Shown piece after piece: positions 52,451 through 63,204 of a stretch of 64,000 bases of DNA (within the stretch, counting starts at the first letter, position 1; the number at the start of each line of letters is the position of its first letter). Position numbers and translations under genes: made by a program. Source of the stretch: Vreelandella alkaliphila (GTDB lineage: Bacteria > Pseudomonadota > Gammaproteobacteria > Pseudomonadales > Halomonadaceae). Location of the stretch: contig NZ_JABASV010000004.1 in assembly GCF_016107625.1 (NCBI RefSeq), positions 62,001 to 126,000 on the forward strand, given 5' to 3'. The notes under the pieces are model-generated. The model was not told where the DNA came from. It was given only the letters and a program-made list of their open reading frames with translations, and did not search any database.

Positions 52451-53362
52451 CTATGCCATTGCAGGTGCCGAGTAAGAGATAGGCGCAACCGCTTTATCTT
52501 CTTCAAAAGTGACGATTTCATAGGCGTCGGGCTGCGCCAATAGCTCGCGGCACAACTGGTTGTTGAGCGCGTGTCCCGATTTAACACCCTGGAACTCGCC
52601 AATCAAACTGTGGCCCAGCTGGTACAAATCACCAATAGCATCCAGCACTTTATGCTTGACGAACTCATCGTCGTAACGCAGACCACCTTCGTTCACGATG
52701 CGGTAGTCATCCACAACAATAGCATTATCTAAGCTACCACCAAGCGCAAGATTATTGGAGCGTAAAAATTCGAGATCGCGCATAAACCCGAAGGTACGTG
52801 CACGAGAAACCTCTTTAACAAACGACGTCGTTGAAAAATCGATCAACGCAGTTTGTTTTTGCTGCTCAAACACAGGGTGATCAAAGTCAATTGCAAAAGA
52901 AACTTTAAAGCCTTGATGCGGCAAAAAAACGGCTTCTTTATCGCCATCACTGACGGCAACGCGGCGCTTAATTCGAATGAATTTCTTAGGCGCATCTTGC
53001 TCTAAAATGCCCGCCGACTGAATTAAGAACACAAAAGGGCTGGCGCTGCCGTCCATGATAGGCACTTCAGGCGCACTTACATCGACATAGGCATTATCAA
53101 TGCCCAATCCAGCAAATGCCGACATCAAATGCTCGACCGTCGCGACTTTCACACCCTTGTAAGAAAGAGCAGTGCATAATGTGGTGTCTTCCACCAATTC
53201 GGCACGGGCCGGTACGTGAACCACAGGCTCCAGGTCGGTCCGGATAAACACAATTCCGGTATTAGCTGGCGCCGGGCGCAAAGCCAAGTGGACTTTTTTG
53301 CCAGAGTGCAGACCCACTCCGGTAGCGCGAATGACGTTTTGTAATGTGCGTTGTCTGATCAT
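52451..53362 (-). CDS. lpxC: UDP-3-O-acyl-N-acetylglucosamine deacetylase
   Basis: Zinc enzyme, committed step of lipid A synthesis. 303 residues from ATG 53362 ([20 protein letters not shown]), which matches the E. coli start; an upstream frame extends 17 codons without support. Zinc ligands: His78 in [10 protein letters not shown], and His and Asp in [16 protein letters not shown] is weak. The C-terminus ([11 protein letters not shown]) ends with small hydrophobic residues, as seen in LpxC degraded by FtsH; that control here is inference. Confidence 0.95.
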   Translation of the reverse strand: MIRQRTLQNVIRATGVGLHSGKKVHLALRPAPANTGIVFIRTDLEPVVHVPARAELVEDTTLCTALSYKGVKVATVEHLMSAFAGLGIDNAYVDVSAPEVPIMDGSASPFVFLIQSAGILEQDAPKKFIRIKRRVAVSDGDKEAVFLPHQGFKVSFAIDFDHPVFEQQKQTALIDFSTTSFVKEVSRARTFGFMRDLEFLRSNNLALGGSLDNAIVVDDYRIVNEGGLRYDDEFVKHKVLDAIGDLYQLGHSLIGEFQGVKSGHALNNQLCRELLAQPDAYEIVTFEEDKAVAPISYSAPAMA

Positions 53363-53522
53363 GGGCAGTGGTCGAACTCTAATGACGGCGGTCACCGGCA
53401 AAAGTGCCGACAAGTACCGCTAGGGGAAAGAAGGTTAAGAAACAGTGTTCACTTTAACAGCAAACGAGCGTTTTAACCAATAAAACTCTCGTTTACTGTT
53501 TCAATGACCCCGATAGCGTCAG

Positions 53523-54701
53523 TTAATCTGCCTGACGGCGTAAAAATGCGGGAATGTCCAAATAGTCATCTGCATCAGGGGTGCGACGCTTCTCGGAACG
53601 AGGCTTCGCAGCTGGCTCAGGCGCTTCTTTACGCGCCGTTGCCTGCTGACGCATGACAGTTGGCTGTTGCAACTTGCGGTAATCTGATGACGCTTCAGCA
53701 GCAGACCGACGCACTGGCTCACGTGAAGCAACTTTACCTTTGTTACCATCCAGCCCAGCAGCCACCACGGTCACACGCAGCTCATCGGACATTTCCATGT
53801 CGATAGAGGTACCCACCACAATGGTCGCTTCCTGAGAGGCAAACTCTTGAACTGTAGCGCCTACGTCATTGAACTCACCGATCGACAAATCGGGACCGGC
53901 AGTAATATTAACCAAAATACCGCGAGCACCGTGCAGATCAATGTCTTCAAGCAGCGGGCTACGAATGGCTTTTTCAGCCGCTTCGCGAGCACGATTTTCG
54001 CCAGTTGCTCCACCTGTGCCCATCATCGCCATGCCCATTTCTGACATAACGGTGCGTACATCAGCAAAATCGACGTTAATAATGCCCGGACTGGTAATCA
54101 ACTCTGCGATACCTTGAACGGCTCCCAACAACACATCGTTAGCAGCGCTGAAGGCGGTTAGCAGCGTGGCGTTCTTTCCTAGCACAGAAAGCAGTTTTTC
54201 GTTTGGAATAGTGATCAACGAATCAACGTGCTCAGAAAGCTCTTTCATACCTTCTTCTGCGGCGCGCATGCGCTTCGGCCCTTCAAACGGGAAGGGCCGA
54301 GTTACCACAGCAACCGTCAAAATACCTAACTCTTTGGCAACCTGAGCAACGACAGGCGCACCGCCGGTACCTGTACCACCACCCATGCCAGCCGTGATGA
54401 ATACCATATCTGCACCGGTTAATAACTCAGCGATGCGATCACGGTCTTCCATGGCTGCTTGGCGGCCGACTTCAGGATTGGCACCGGCCCCAAGCCCCTT
54501 GGTGATTTCACCACCAAGCTGCAAGACTGTTTTTGCAGACACTCGCTTAAGCGCTTGAGCGTCGGTGTTAGCGCAGATAAACTCAACGCCTTCGATATTA
54601 CTTTCGACCATGTGGTTGACCGCGTTGCCGCCGCCACCGCCAACACCGACCACTTTGATGACCGCACTGCTCGAGGGTGCGTTATCTACCAATTCGAACA
54701 T
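53523..54701 (-). CDS. ftsZ: Cell division protein FtsZ
   Basis: Tubulin homologue that forms the division ring. 392 residues. GTP-binding [13 protein letters not shown] (about 104-116), T7 loop [15 protein letters not shown], and the C-terminal conserved peptide [11 protein letters not shown] that binds FtsA and ZipA. A variable linker (about 318-375) is Arg/Ala/Lys-rich. Lies 34 bp after ftsA and 160 bp before lpxC, whose promoter may lie in that gap. Confidence 0.98.
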   Translation of the reverse strand: MFELVDNAPSSSAVIKVVGVGGGGGNAVNHMVESNIEGVEFICANTDAQALKRVSAKTVLQLGGEITKGLGAGANPEVGRQAAMEDRDRIAELLTGADMVFITAGMGGGTGTGGAPVVAQVAKELGILTVAVVTRPFPFEGPKRMRAAEEGMKELSEHVDSLITIPNEKLLSVLGKNATLLTAFSAANDVLLGAVQGIAELITSPGIINVDFADVRTVMSEMGMAMMGTGGATGENRAREAAEKAIRSPLLEDIDLHGARGILVNITAGPDLSIGEFNDVGATVQEFASQEATIVVGTSIDMEMSDELRVTVVAAGLDGNKGKVASREPVRRSAAEASSDYRKLQQPTVMRQQATARKEAPEPAAKPRSEKRRTPDADDYLDIPAFLRRQAD

Positions 54702-54735
54702 AAGCCCCGTCTCCTGAACCGCGCTTGCGGCCCTG

Positions 54736-56025
54736 TCAGAAATTTCCTTTGAACCAGCCTTTAATTCTTACCAGCGCCGATTGACCTTCCTTGATATCAC
54801 GCCTGACGACTTCGTTGCGCCCTTTATGCGCAGCAACGACTTCCCCGTGGCTTTCTAGGCCTTGCCCATGTCGCGCTTCTTGCAATGCATAATGCAGTAA
54901 ACCCACACCTGTTGCATAAATTGGATTGCGTACCACATCAGCCAACCCTTTGACATTTTGCGGACATGCAATACGAACAGGCATATGAAAAATCTCTTCT
55001 GCCAATTCGCTAACCCCTTCCATACGCGAGGTGCCACCAGTGAGCACAACACCAGCAGCCACCATATCTTCATAGCCACTACGGCGTAATTCGTCTCTCA
55101 CCAACGTAAATAGTTCCTCGTAACGCGGCTCAACCACTTCAGCAAGTGCCTGTCGCGATAAATCACGAGCCGGACGATCTCCTACGCTGGGAACTTTAAT
55201 CATTTCATCGCTTGCCGCTAGCTGTGTCAGTGCGCAAGCGTATTTAACTTTAATCTCTTCGGCATGCTGCGTTGGCGTGCGCAATGCCATTGCTATGTCA
55301 TTAGTGACTTGGTCGCCCGCTATCGGTATAACGGCAGTATGGCGAATGGCACCTTCACTGAAAATGGCCATATCAGTGGTCCCCCCACCAATATCCACCA
55401 TACAAACGCCTAATTCTCGCTCGTCTTCGGTAAGCACCGCCATACTAGAAGCTAGCTGTTCAAGAATAATTGCGTCAACGGCCAGACCACATCGCCGAAC
55501 ACATTTCTCAATATTTTGAACGGCGTTCAATGCCGCTGTCACAAGGTGAACCTGCGCCTCTAAACGAACGCCTGACATTCCTAAAGGTTCACGGATACCA
55601 CCTTGAGCATCGATTGAGAACTCTTGGGGCAATACATGTAATACACGCTGCCCTTCCGAGACCGCACGTGCGCGGGCTGAGTCAATAACGCGCTCAATAT
55701 CGGATGGTGTGACTTCCCTTTCTTTAATCGCAACCACGCCGTCTGAGTTCATTGAACTGATATGGCTACCAGCAACGCCGACATAGACAGAGTGAATATC
55801 ACAACCAGCCATTAATTCCGCTTCTTCAACGGCGCGCTGAATAGATTGCACTGTTGATTCGATATTAATGACCACACCACGCTTCATGCCGCGTGATGGA
55901 TGAGAGCCGATACCCGCTATCTCAATCCCGCCGTCATCGGTGGGTTGACCGACTATCGCGACGACTTTGGACGTTCCAATGTCCAGCCCGACAACCATAT
56001 TGGATGCGTTGGGTGAGCCTGCCAT
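54736..56025 (-). CDS. ftsA: Cell division protein FtsA
   Basis: Actin-like protein that anchors FtsZ to the membrane. 429 residues. Phosphate 1 loop [16 protein letters not shown], the 1C domain, phosphate 2 [13 protein letters not shown], adenosine loop [13 protein letters not shown], and the C-terminal amphipathic helix [12 protein letters not shown]. The AGGAG is 12 or so bases before the ATG, an unusually long spacing. Preceded by a 317 bp AT-rich gap from ftsQ. Confidence 0.96.
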   Translation of the reverse strand: MAGSPNASNMVVGLDIGTSKVVAIVGQPTDDGGIEIAGIGSHPSRGMKRGVVINIESTVQSIQRAVEEAELMAGCDIHSVYVGVAGSHISSMNSDGVVAIKEREVTPSDIERVIDSARARAVSEGQRVLHVLPQEFSIDAQGGIREPLGMSGVRLEAQVHLVTAALNAVQNIEKCVRRCGLAVDAIILEQLASSMAVLTEDERELGVCMVDIGGGTTDMAIFSEGAIRHTAVIPIAGDQVTNDIAMALRTPTQHAEEIKVKYACALTQLAASDEMIKVPSVGDRPARDLSRQALAEVVEPRYEELFTLVRDELRRSGYEDMVAAGVVLTGGTSRMEGVSELAEEIFHMPVRIACPQNVKGLADVVRNPIYATGVGLLHYALQEARHGQGLESHGEVVAAHKGRNEVVRRDIKEGQSALVRIKGWFKGNF

Positions 56026-56342
56026 GAGTCGGATAATCTCCTAGAAAAATTTTAAAAAAACTTGTTAGTCGTAACTGCGCCAACATTGTTAAAACGGCGA
56101 TACAAAATCACACGTAATAAAATTGACGCCTACCGTAACATCAAGCCAAATGCTGATCGTAATTAAATAAAAAAGCCCATAAAAAAACATCAGCTATAAC
56201 ATAGTATAGAAACAATACTGACAATACGACTAGCGCACGCCTACGATAATCGCCTTTGTGTGCGATTTAAACCCTATTCATGGCTTTTCGCTGTTGGCAA
56301 CCACTTACATTTACCTACTTTTTGCACATTGTAAGTCGCTTA
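56026..56342 (-). promoter_or_regulatory. AT-rich ftsQ-ftsA spacer with candidate ftsAZ promoter
   Basis: The 317 bp between ftsQ and ftsA hold no credible gene and are much richer in A and T than the neighbours. On the minus strand TTGATG (56139-56144) and TTTATT (56116-56121), 17 bp apart, form a moderate promoter. A second TATACT-type -10 lies near 56206. In most relatives ftsQ and ftsA are only a few bases apart, so ftsAZ may be separately transcribed here. Confidence 0.45.
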
Positions 56343-57056
56343 TTACTCATTCTCTTCTGCAAAGTCACTTTCTCCGTGCCAGGCAACTGCAACACCATTG
56401 GGGTAACGCAAATCGATATAGCGAATATGTTCCCCAACCTGAGCAAGCTCACGCTGCCACGATGCCGACAAACGAGCTAGTCGGATTTCATGCTGACGTC
56501 TTCCTAACATTACCCAGGCACCATTGCTTAACTGGAGCCGCCATGCACCACGGGGCTCTAAGCGCAATTGAGAAAGTGACAACGATAATCCCTGGAAATG
56601 AGGCGTTAAGCGGCGATAATAGGTAAGCACCTCTTCACCACTTCCCGTCGGCCCAGCCAAATCAGGAAGCCCTTGAGGCACGCCTAGTGGCGCAAACGCA
56701 AACGACTCACCTTTGGGGTTAAGTAGAAAATCATCGTTCCAGCGGGCCACTGGCGTTTGCTCTACCAGCTCAAATACAAGTGCATTTGGCCACTCTCTGG
56801 AAATTCTAACCTCATTCAGCCAGCCAATTCTCAACGCACGCCTACGCAACTCACCTAAATCTGCCGAGAGCCAAGTTGCCTCTTGAACGAGCGGCGCTAG
56901 CTGAGTACGGAGGTAATCAGCACTCACATACTCCCATTCGCCACGAATAGATACACGCTCAATAGGCTTATCTAACCATAGCCATAAGGCACGCCCACCA
57001 GCACCGAGCAACAGCGTCAGCAATATGAGGCCTAACCACGCATTACGCTTCTTCAT
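56343..57056 (-). CDS. ftsQ: Cell division protein FtsQ
   Basis: Bitopic divisome protein, 237 residues. Short basic cytoplasmic tail MKKRNAW, membrane helix (about 8-28), POTRA domain starting IERVSIRGEWEYVSADYLRT, then the beta domain with ALVFELVEQTPVARWNDDFL and IRYIDLRYPNGVAVAWHG. Starts within the ddl stop (ATGA). Confidence 0.94.
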   Translation of the reverse strand: MKKRNAWLGLILLTLLLGAGGRALWLWLDKPIERVSIRGEWEYVSADYLRTQLAPLVQEATWLSADLGELRRRALRIGWLNEVRISREWPNALVFELVEQTPVARWNDDFLLNPKGESFAFAPLGVPQGLPDLAGPTGSGEEVLTYYRRLTPHFQGLSLSLSQLRLEPRGAWRLQLSNGAWVMLGRRQHEIRLARLSASWQRELAQVGEHIRYIDLRYPNGVAVAWHGESDFAEENE

Positions 57057-57994
57057 GAGCAGCTGCGTTGAACCGCAGTATTCAATATACTCAACACCAA
57101 CTGATCAAACTCTATGCCCGCATGCGCTGCCGCTTGAGGCACTAAACTATGATCCGTCATTCCTGGCACAGTATTAACTTCAATGAGCCAAAACTTGCCC
57201 ATCGCATCGCGCATCACATCTACACGCCCCCAGCCTTCGCCACCTACAGCATCAAACGCTTTCTTGCATAGCTCCGCCAAGGCCTGCTCATCACTAGATG
57301 CTAAGCCACTGGGCAGGTGATACTGAGTAGTGTTAGCAATGTATTTCGCTTCGTAATCATAAAAACCGCCTGGGACTTCGACACGAATTGCCGGCAACAC
57401 GTCATTACCAAGCAGAGCAACGGTATACTCTTCACCTACAATGAACCGCTCAGCCATAACACGGGCGTCATAGTTCGCCGCCTCGTGATAAGCAGCTTCT
57501 AATGCTTCCTGGCTTTTAACGATACTAATCCCCAGCGTGGAACCTTCGTGAACAGGCTTTACCATCATTGGTAAACCTAATTGCGACACCACCATAGACC
57601 AATCAGATGTGTCGCTGAGCATGATGCTTTCAGGTGTGGGTAACCCTACAGCCTGCCAAACCTGCTTCGTACGCTGCTTATCCATTCCTAACGCTGACGC
57701 CAGCACCCCACTGCCGGTGTAAGGCAGCCCTAAAAGCTCTAGCGCTCCCTGCAGCGTACCATCTTCACCACCACGACCATGAAGAGCCACAAAAACAGCC
57801 GTTGGGGCAAGGCGTTCTAGCCCTACCAAACCCTCTTCTTTTGGATCGTAGCCAATGGCATCGATACCTTGACGCTTTAATGCGTCAAGCACAGCTGCAC
57901 CGCTTTTAAGCGACACTTCGCGCTCTGCTGAAGTACCACCATAAACAACAACGACGCGTGCCAAGGGGTCATTCAATGACATTGCTGTACTCAT
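57053..57994 (-). CDS. ddl: D-alanine-D-alanine ligase
   Basis: ATP-grasp enzyme that makes D-Ala-D-Ala. 313 residues, DdlB type by position and length. [68 protein letters not shown], and [18 protein letters not shown] are family motifs, the last containing the Mg site. Overlaps murC and ftsQ by 4 bp each. Confidence 0.96.
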   Translation of the reverse strand: MSTAMSLNDPLARVVVVYGGTSAEREVSLKSGAAVLDALKRQGIDAIGYDPKEEGLVGLERLAPTAVFVALHGRGGEDGTLQGALELLGLPYTGSGVLASALGMDKQRTKQVWQAVGLPTPESIMLSDTSDWSMVVSQLGLPMMVKPVHEGSTLGISIVKSQEALEAAYHEAANYDARVMAERFIVGEEYTVALLGNDVLPAIRVEVPGGFYDYEAKYIANTTQYHLPSGLASSDEQALAELCKKAFDAVGGEGWGRVDVMRDAMGKFWLIEVNTVPGMTDHSLVPQAAAHAGIEFDQLVLSILNTAVQRSCS

Positions 57995-59460
57995 AGCTCT
58001 ACCTTATCTAGCGCCAACTTGGCTTGCGCGAAACGCAGCGAAATACCACCCACATCACCGGCACCTTGAGTAATAAAGATATCCCCAGGGCGCAGAAGTT
58101 TGCTTAACAGTGCAGGTAGCTCCTGTTTATGCTCAACGAACACTGGATCGACTTCTCCTCGCTGACGAATAGACCCAGCAAGGGTGCGGCCTTCGGCGCC
58201 TGGAATCACGGCTTCCCCAGCGCTATAAACATCCAATAGAACGAGCGTATCCACTTGAGAAAGCACACGAACAAAATCTTCATAAAGATCGCGGGTGCGA
58301 CTGTAGCGATGCGGCTGGTACAACATGACCAGTCGACGATCCGGCCAACCTGCACGAACCGCCTGAATGACCATGTCAACTTCACGGGGATGGTGCCCAT
58401 AATCGTCGACTAACATGATCTCGCCATCAGCCTTGGGGGCGCTGAAGTGGCCATGCACTTGAAAACGGCGTCCTACACCAGCAAAACTTGCAAGCCCACG
58501 AAGAATGGCATCGTCGCTGACCCCAGCATCCGTTGCTACAACAATCGCCGCCATAGCGTTTAACGCATTATGGCGACCAGGCATTGCTAGCCGAATAGCT
58601 AATGGAGCAGCTTCCCCAGGACGCACTGCGGTGAACGAGACTTCACCGCCTTGCTGAGTGAAGTCCACAATGCGGTAATCAGCATCTTCATCGAAACCGT
58701 AGGTGACAAACTGACGCTTCACCTGATCACGCATCGACCGAATGTTAGCGTCATCAATACACAGCACTGCCAGCCCGTAAAACGGCAAATTATGCAGAAA
58801 CTCGATGAATGTGCTTTTTAAGCGCTCAAAATCCCCACCATAGGTCGCCATATGGTCTGCATCTATGTTCGTCACAATAGAGACCATTGGCTGAAGATGA
58901 AGAAAAGACGCATCCGATTCATCAGCCTCAGCGACTAGATAATCACCCTCCCCCAACCGAGCGTTAGCGCCAGCACTGGTGAGTTTTCCACCAATCACAA
59001 AGGTGGGATCCAATCCGCCTTCCGCCAGCAGCGTTGCCGTCAAACTGGTTGTAGTCGTCTTGCCATGGGTTCCTGCGACAGCAATACCATGGCGAAAGCG
59101 CATTAGTTCGGCCAGCATTTCAGCACGCCTAACCACGGGCACACGATGCTCATGAGCCCAACGAATTTCAGGATTTGTTGCATCAATGGCGCTGGAGACA
59201 ACCACGACGTCAGCGCCTACCACATTCTCTTCAGCATGACCGATAGCAACGTTAACGCCACACTGACGAAGGCGCTCAACAACATTCGATGCCTTCATAT
59301 CGCTACCGCTGACGCTGTAACCCTGATTCGCGAGCACCTCCGCGATTCCACACATACCTGCGCCACCGATACCAACAAAGTGCAAACGCTTAATACGGCG
59401 CATACCAGGGCCGCTTGGACGGACACCTGAGTGCAACGTATTATTAATAGAGTCGGTCAC
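57991..59460 (-). CDS. murC: UDP-N-acetylmuramate-L-alanine ligase
   Basis: Adds L-Ala to UDP-MurNAc. 489 residues. [17 protein letters not shown] at the N-terminus, ATP loop [42 protein letters not shown] and [11 protein letters not shown]. The start codon is GTG, overlapping the murG stop as GTGA. Direct murC-ddl junction with no murB, which is instead at 33.7-34.8 kb. Confidence 0.96.
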   Translation of the reverse strand: MTDSINNTLHSGVRPSGPGMRRIKRLHFVGIGGAGMCGIAEVLANQGYSVSGSDMKASNVVERLRQCGVNVAIGHAEENVVGADVVVVSSAIDATNPEIRWAHEHRVPVVRRAEMLAELMRFRHGIAVAGTHGKTTTTSLTATLLAEGGLDPTFVIGGKLTSAGANARLGEGDYLVAEADESDASFLHLQPMVSIVTNIDADHMATYGGDFERLKSTFIEFLHNLPFYGLAVLCIDDANIRSMRDQVKRQFVTYGFDEDADYRIVDFTQQGGEVSFTAVRPGEAAPLAIRLAMPGRHNALNAMAAIVVATDAGVSDDAILRGLASFAGVGRRFQVHGHFSAPKADGEIMLVDDYGHHPREVDMVIQAVRAGWPDRRLVMLYQPHRYSRTRDLYEDFVRVLSQVDTLVLLDVYSAGEAVIPGAEGRTLAGSIRQRGEVDPVFVEHKQELPALLSKLLRPGDIFITQGAGDVGGISLRFAQAKLALDKVEL

Positions 59461-60560
59461 GCAGTCTCTCCTTGTTTAACCAGCGCTAAACATCCCTTTG
59501 TAAGACGCTCAGTCGCCTCTAAGCAAGCCGCTTGGCGGGCTTTAGAAGCCATATCTGACAAAACGCTCGGGACTAATAGCTCATCTAAATAGTGTGTTAA
59601 TCGCTCGGGGGTCAGTTCAGACTGTGTGACACAAAGTGCCGCCCCGGCCTTTACTAAAACGCCAGCATTGACTCGCTGATGATCATCAACAGCAAATGGA
59701 AACGGCACTAGCAAGGCGGGCTTTGCAGCTGCGGCAAGCTCTGCCACTGTTAGCGCTCCGGCACGGCAAACGACTAAATCTGCCCACTTATACGCAGCCG
59801 CCATATCGTCAATAAAAGGAGTGACATCTGCCACAATTCCATGCTCGACGTAGGCGCTTGCCGTCGCCACATCTCGGTCTTTGCCCGCTTGATGGCGAAC
59901 ATCAGGGCGTCGCTCTGGAGGCAAGCCCGCCAACCCGGGCGGTAAACGTTCATTCAATGCGACCGCCCCTAGCGAGCCACCAACAACTAATAACCGCAGC
60001 GGACGAACGGCCAGTTCAGAATCACTTCTTGGATGCTCACCCAGTGCAGCAATATCTTCTCGCACCGGATTGCCAATCACTTCTGCCTTGTCACCAAAAG
60101 CCTCGGCAAACGCCGCGTAAGTGCGTGTCGCCAATTTCGAGAGCACTTTATTGGTCAGCCCAGCAATAGCATTTTGTTCATGTATCACTAATGGCACCCT
60201 GGAAAGCCACGCCGCCAGCCCACCAGGGCCACTGGCAAAGCCACCTAACCCAACCACCACATCAGGATTGAAGCGGCGAATTACCTTTCGCGCTTGCAGT
60301 ACGGCTTGGGAAAGGTTCAGCGGTGCCTTCAGCCAGCCAGCTACTCCTTTGCCACGCAGACCGCTTATGTCGATGGTATGAAGCGTAATACCTGCTTCTG
60401 GCACTAGGCGATTTTCGATCCCTCTTGGGCTTCCCAGCCATTCAACGTCGACATTGTGGGCTTTGAGCGAACGTGCTAATGAAAGCGCCGGAATAACATG
60501 ACCTCCGGTACCTCCCGCCATAATTAAAATGCGTCGACGTGCGTTCGTCGTCACAAACAA
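59457..60560 (-). CDS. murG: Lipid II synthase MurG
   Basis: Inner-membrane-associated GT-B glycosyltransferase that adds GlcNAc to lipid I. 367 residues. G-loop [19 protein letters not shown], second G-loop [54 protein letters not shown], and the UDP site [20 protein letters not shown]. 12 bp after ftsW. Confidence 0.96.
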   Translation of the reverse strand: MFVTTNARRRILIMAGGTGGHVIPALSLARSLKAHNVDVEWLGSPRGIENRLVPEAGITLHTIDISGLRGKGVAGWLKAPLNLSQAVLQARKVIRRFNPDVVVGLGGFASGPGGLAAWLSRVPLVIHEQNAIAGLTNKVLSKLATRTYAAFAEAFGDKAEVIGNPVREDIAALGEHPRSDSELAVRPLRLLVVGGSLGAVALNERLPPGLAGLPPERRPDVRHQAGKDRDVATASAYVEHGIVADVTPFIDDMAAAYKWADLVVCRAGALTVAELAAAAKPALLVPFPFAVDDHQRVNAGVLVKAGAALCVTQSELTPERLTHYLDELLVPSVLSDMASKARQAACLEATERLTKGCLALVKQGETA

Positions 60561-60572
60561 CTCCTTGAGTAG

Positions 60573-61754
60573 TTACGGTAACCGAGGTTCATGGCGTGAC
60601 TTATAGGGTGTTGATACACGACGCGGACGGTGACGCGTCTCTGCATCTACGCGCAACAACAAGCCAATCATCATACCGGTTACCAATAAACTTGAACCGC
60701 CATAGCTAATCAACGGCAATGTTAGCCCTTTCGTTGGCAACAGCCCCGAGCTTACCGCCATATTGATAAATGCCTGAGCTGCAATAACGAAACCTATGCC
60801 ATAGCTGACATAGGCACCAAATAAATGGCCTGCCAATTCTGCGCGACGACCAATCAACATCGCCCTGGTAATGAGCAAGGTAAATAGTAGTACAACGAGA
60901 ATGGCCCCTATCATGCCAAGCTCTTCTGCGATGACAGCAAAAATAAAGTCTGTGTGAGCTTCAGGCAGGTAGTGAAGTTTTTGCACACTATTACCTAAAC
61001 CAGTACCGGTCACATGCCCACGACCGAAAGCAATCAGCGCCTGGGTAAGCTGATAGCCAGTCGCAAACTGATCAGCCCAGGGGTCCAAAAAGCTCGTCCA
61101 GCGCGCTAAGCGGTAAGGCTCCATAACGACCATCATGACGGCACCAACAGCCAATACGCCACCACTACCAAATAGCAAGGTAAGTGAAGCGCCGCTCATC
61201 ATTAACATACCAATAACGCACACGGTATATACCACCATGCCGCCAAAATCGGGAGCAAGAAAAAGCAGCCCTGCCGGAATGGCAAGCACCGCTAAAGGTC
61301 GCCACATACTTAATGCACGTTGGCGCAGATCATAGGTAAAGCGAGACATGAAGGCGGCCATGTAAAAAATCAAACCGATTTTTCCAAGCTCCGAAACTTG
61401 CAGGCTCGGTAAGGGGCCAGGCAGTGAAATCCAGCGTTTACTGCCGTTAACTTCCTGACCAATCACGAGCACCAGCACTAGCATGATAATGCTCACTAGC
61501 AAAATTAGCGCTGCGTTTTGCCGCCATGCTTCCAAAGGAACACACAGCATAAAAAAACAAGCCAATATAGCCAGGAGTAGAAAAATGCCATGCTGCCGAG
61601 AGTAGTGATAGCTGTTTTCCAGCAGACCTACCGATGCTGAACTTACCATCACCCAGCCTAACCCAGCTAACGCTACGGCGGCGGCGATCAACCACACATC
61701 GGAGGGTAAATGTCGCGTTGTCAAAGTATCGCGGATACGCTGTACTCGGCTCAT
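60573..61754 (-). CDS. ftsW: Septal peptidoglycan polymerase FtsW
   Basis: SEDS-family glycosyltransferase working with FtsI. 393 residues, about ten membrane helices. The catalytic Asp lies in EAHTDFIFAVIAEELGMIGA; QVSELGKIGLIFYMAAFMSR and the C-terminal LISYGGSSLLVTGMMIGLLL are family marks. Four-base overlap with murD upstream. Confidence 0.96.
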   Translation of the reverse strand: MSRVQRIRDTLTTRHLPSDVWLIAAAVALAGLGWVMVSSASVGLLENSYHYSRQHGIFLLLAILACFFMLCVPLEAWRQNAALILLVSIIMLVLVLVIGQEVNGSKRWISLPGPLPSLQVSELGKIGLIFYMAAFMSRFTYDLRQRALSMWRPLAVLAIPAGLLFLAPDFGGMVVYTVCVIGMLMMSGASLTLLFGSGGVLAVGAVMMVVMEPYRLARWTSFLDPWADQFATGYQLTQALIAFGRGHVTGTGLGNSVQKLHYLPEAHTDFIFAVIAEELGMIGAILVVLLFTLLITRAMLIGRRAELAGHLFGAYVSYGIGFVIAAQAFINMAVSSGLLPTKGLTLPLISYGGSSLLVTGMMIGLLLRVDAETRHRPRRVSTPYKSRHEPRLP

Positions 61755-63142
61755 AACCTCTCTCCTGAGTGATTATGCTGTTTATGCTTTTGCTCAACCC
61801 AATCCCGAAAGGCATCGCCTCTCGCTTGGTAATTAACAAACTGATCTAGGCTTGCGCAGGCGGGTGACAGCAATACACAGTCGCCGGGCTCAGCTATTTC
61901 CCAGGCCACTTCCATAGCTTGAGTTAAATCGTGTACTAGATGCACTGGAACAGCAGATGACAAAGCGGCTTCAAGACGGAGTGCATCAGCGCCAAATAGC
62001 ACCGCAGTTTTGGCACACTCTGCTAATGGCATTGCCAGGGGGGTAAAATCAGCACCTTTACCGACACCACCGGCCAATAATATTACTTTCCCTGTCAGCG
62101 ACGCGCTAATGCCTTGAATCGCGGCTAGCGTAGCGCCAACGTTAGTGCCTTTTGAATCATTCACCCACATAACGCCATTGATACGAGCGATGACTTCACT
62201 ACGATGGGGCAGCCCCTTAAAAGCAGTTAATGCTTGGCACATCGGTGCTTTTGCGAAGCCCAACGCCTTACCCATTGCCAATGCTGCTAGTGCATTGGCA
62301 TAGTTATGTCGCCCTGCCATATTGAGAGCTTCTGTGCTAAGCCAAGCAGTATCACCTTGGAACAGCGTTAACTCGCCACCTTTTTCAACTACTCCCCAGT
62401 CATTAGCTGCGGGTGCGAAGGCCGTAAAACGCTCTACATGATCAACAGGCGACTCTGGCCAAGTGAGCGCGTCATCCGCGTTGACAATGACTGATTGTGC
62501 ACCGCGAAAAATACGCTGCTTAGCGCGGCGGTAACCCACCATATCTCCATGACGATCTAAATGATCTTCACAGAGGTTTAAAAAAGCAGCCGCTTTAGCA
62601 CCCAAATGAGGCGTTGTTTCCAGCTGAAAACTTGAGAGTTCAAGGATGTAAAGCTCGGCATCTGGGTATTCAGCTAATAAATCCAATGCAGCCGTACCCA
62701 AATTGCCACCCACCGCAGCTTTAACACCAGCAACTCTAGCCATCTCGCCGAGTAACGTCGTAACAGTTGACTTGGCATTAGAGCCAGTAATAGCGGCGAC
62801 CGGCGCATTCACCGCGCGAACAAACAAAGCAATCTCACCTACCAGCACGGGCTCCCCCGTTGCTGGATTATAACGCTCTAGCAAGCCATCAAGCCCTGGC
62901 GAATGAGGATCTACACCAGGGCTGACAACCACTTCGTAGGCATCTGTAAAATCAAGCGCCGTTAACGGACCACAATAAACCTCAACATTGGGGTTCTCGT
63001 TCTGAAAAGCGTGTAGCCCCGGAGGTTCAGCTCGCGTATCTGCTACCATAAATGGCACGCCTTGACGCGCCAAATGCCGACAAATAGCTTGCCCAGAAAT
63101 CCCCAGGCCAATAACAACGGTGACTCCATTTGCGACTCGCAC
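61751..63142 (-). CDS. murD: UDP-N-acetylmuramoylalanine-D-glutamate ligase
   Basis: Adds D-Glu to UDP-MurNAc-L-Ala. 463 residues. VVIGLGISGQAICRHLARQG at the N-terminus, ATP loop ITGSNAKSTVTTLLGEMA, ELSSFQLETTP, NLCEDHLDRHGDM, NDSKGTNVGATLAAIQG and LSPACASLDQFVNYQARGD. It has Ala-Lys-Ser in place of the usual Gly-Lys-Ser in the loop (NAKS), as in several murD orthologues. 62 bp after mraY. Confidence 0.95.
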   Translation of the reverse strand: MRVANGVTVVIGLGISGQAICRHLARQGVPFMVADTRAEPPGLHAFQNENPNVEVYCGPLTALDFTDAYEVVVSPGVDPHSPGLDGLLERYNPATGEPVLVGEIALFVRAVNAPVAAITGSNAKSTVTTLLGEMARVAGVKAAVGGNLGTAALDLLAEYPDAELYILELSSFQLETTPHLGAKAAAFLNLCEDHLDRHGDMVGYRRAKQRIFRGAQSVIVNADDALTWPESPVDHVERFTAFAPAANDWGVVEKGGELTLFQGDTAWLSTEALNMAGRHNYANALAALAMGKALGFAKAPMCQALTAFKGLPHRSEVIARINGVMWVNDSKGTNVGATLAAIQGISASLTGKVILLAGGVGKGADFTPLAMPLAECAKTAVLFGADALRLEAALSSAVPVHLVHDLTQAMEVAWEIAEPGDCVLLSPACASLDQFVNYQARGDAFRDWVEQKHKQHNHSGERL

Positions 63143-63204
63143 GATGACCGGCTCCTTTGTGCATCACGCTAATAGTGGCAACACTGCCGCTATTACTTTG
63201 CTAA

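Noticed and set aside
56258..56626. Plus-strand ORF of 122 codons over the end of ftsQ and the gap
   Set aside because: Mostly antisense to ftsQ, no recognisable domain, no clear ribosome site.
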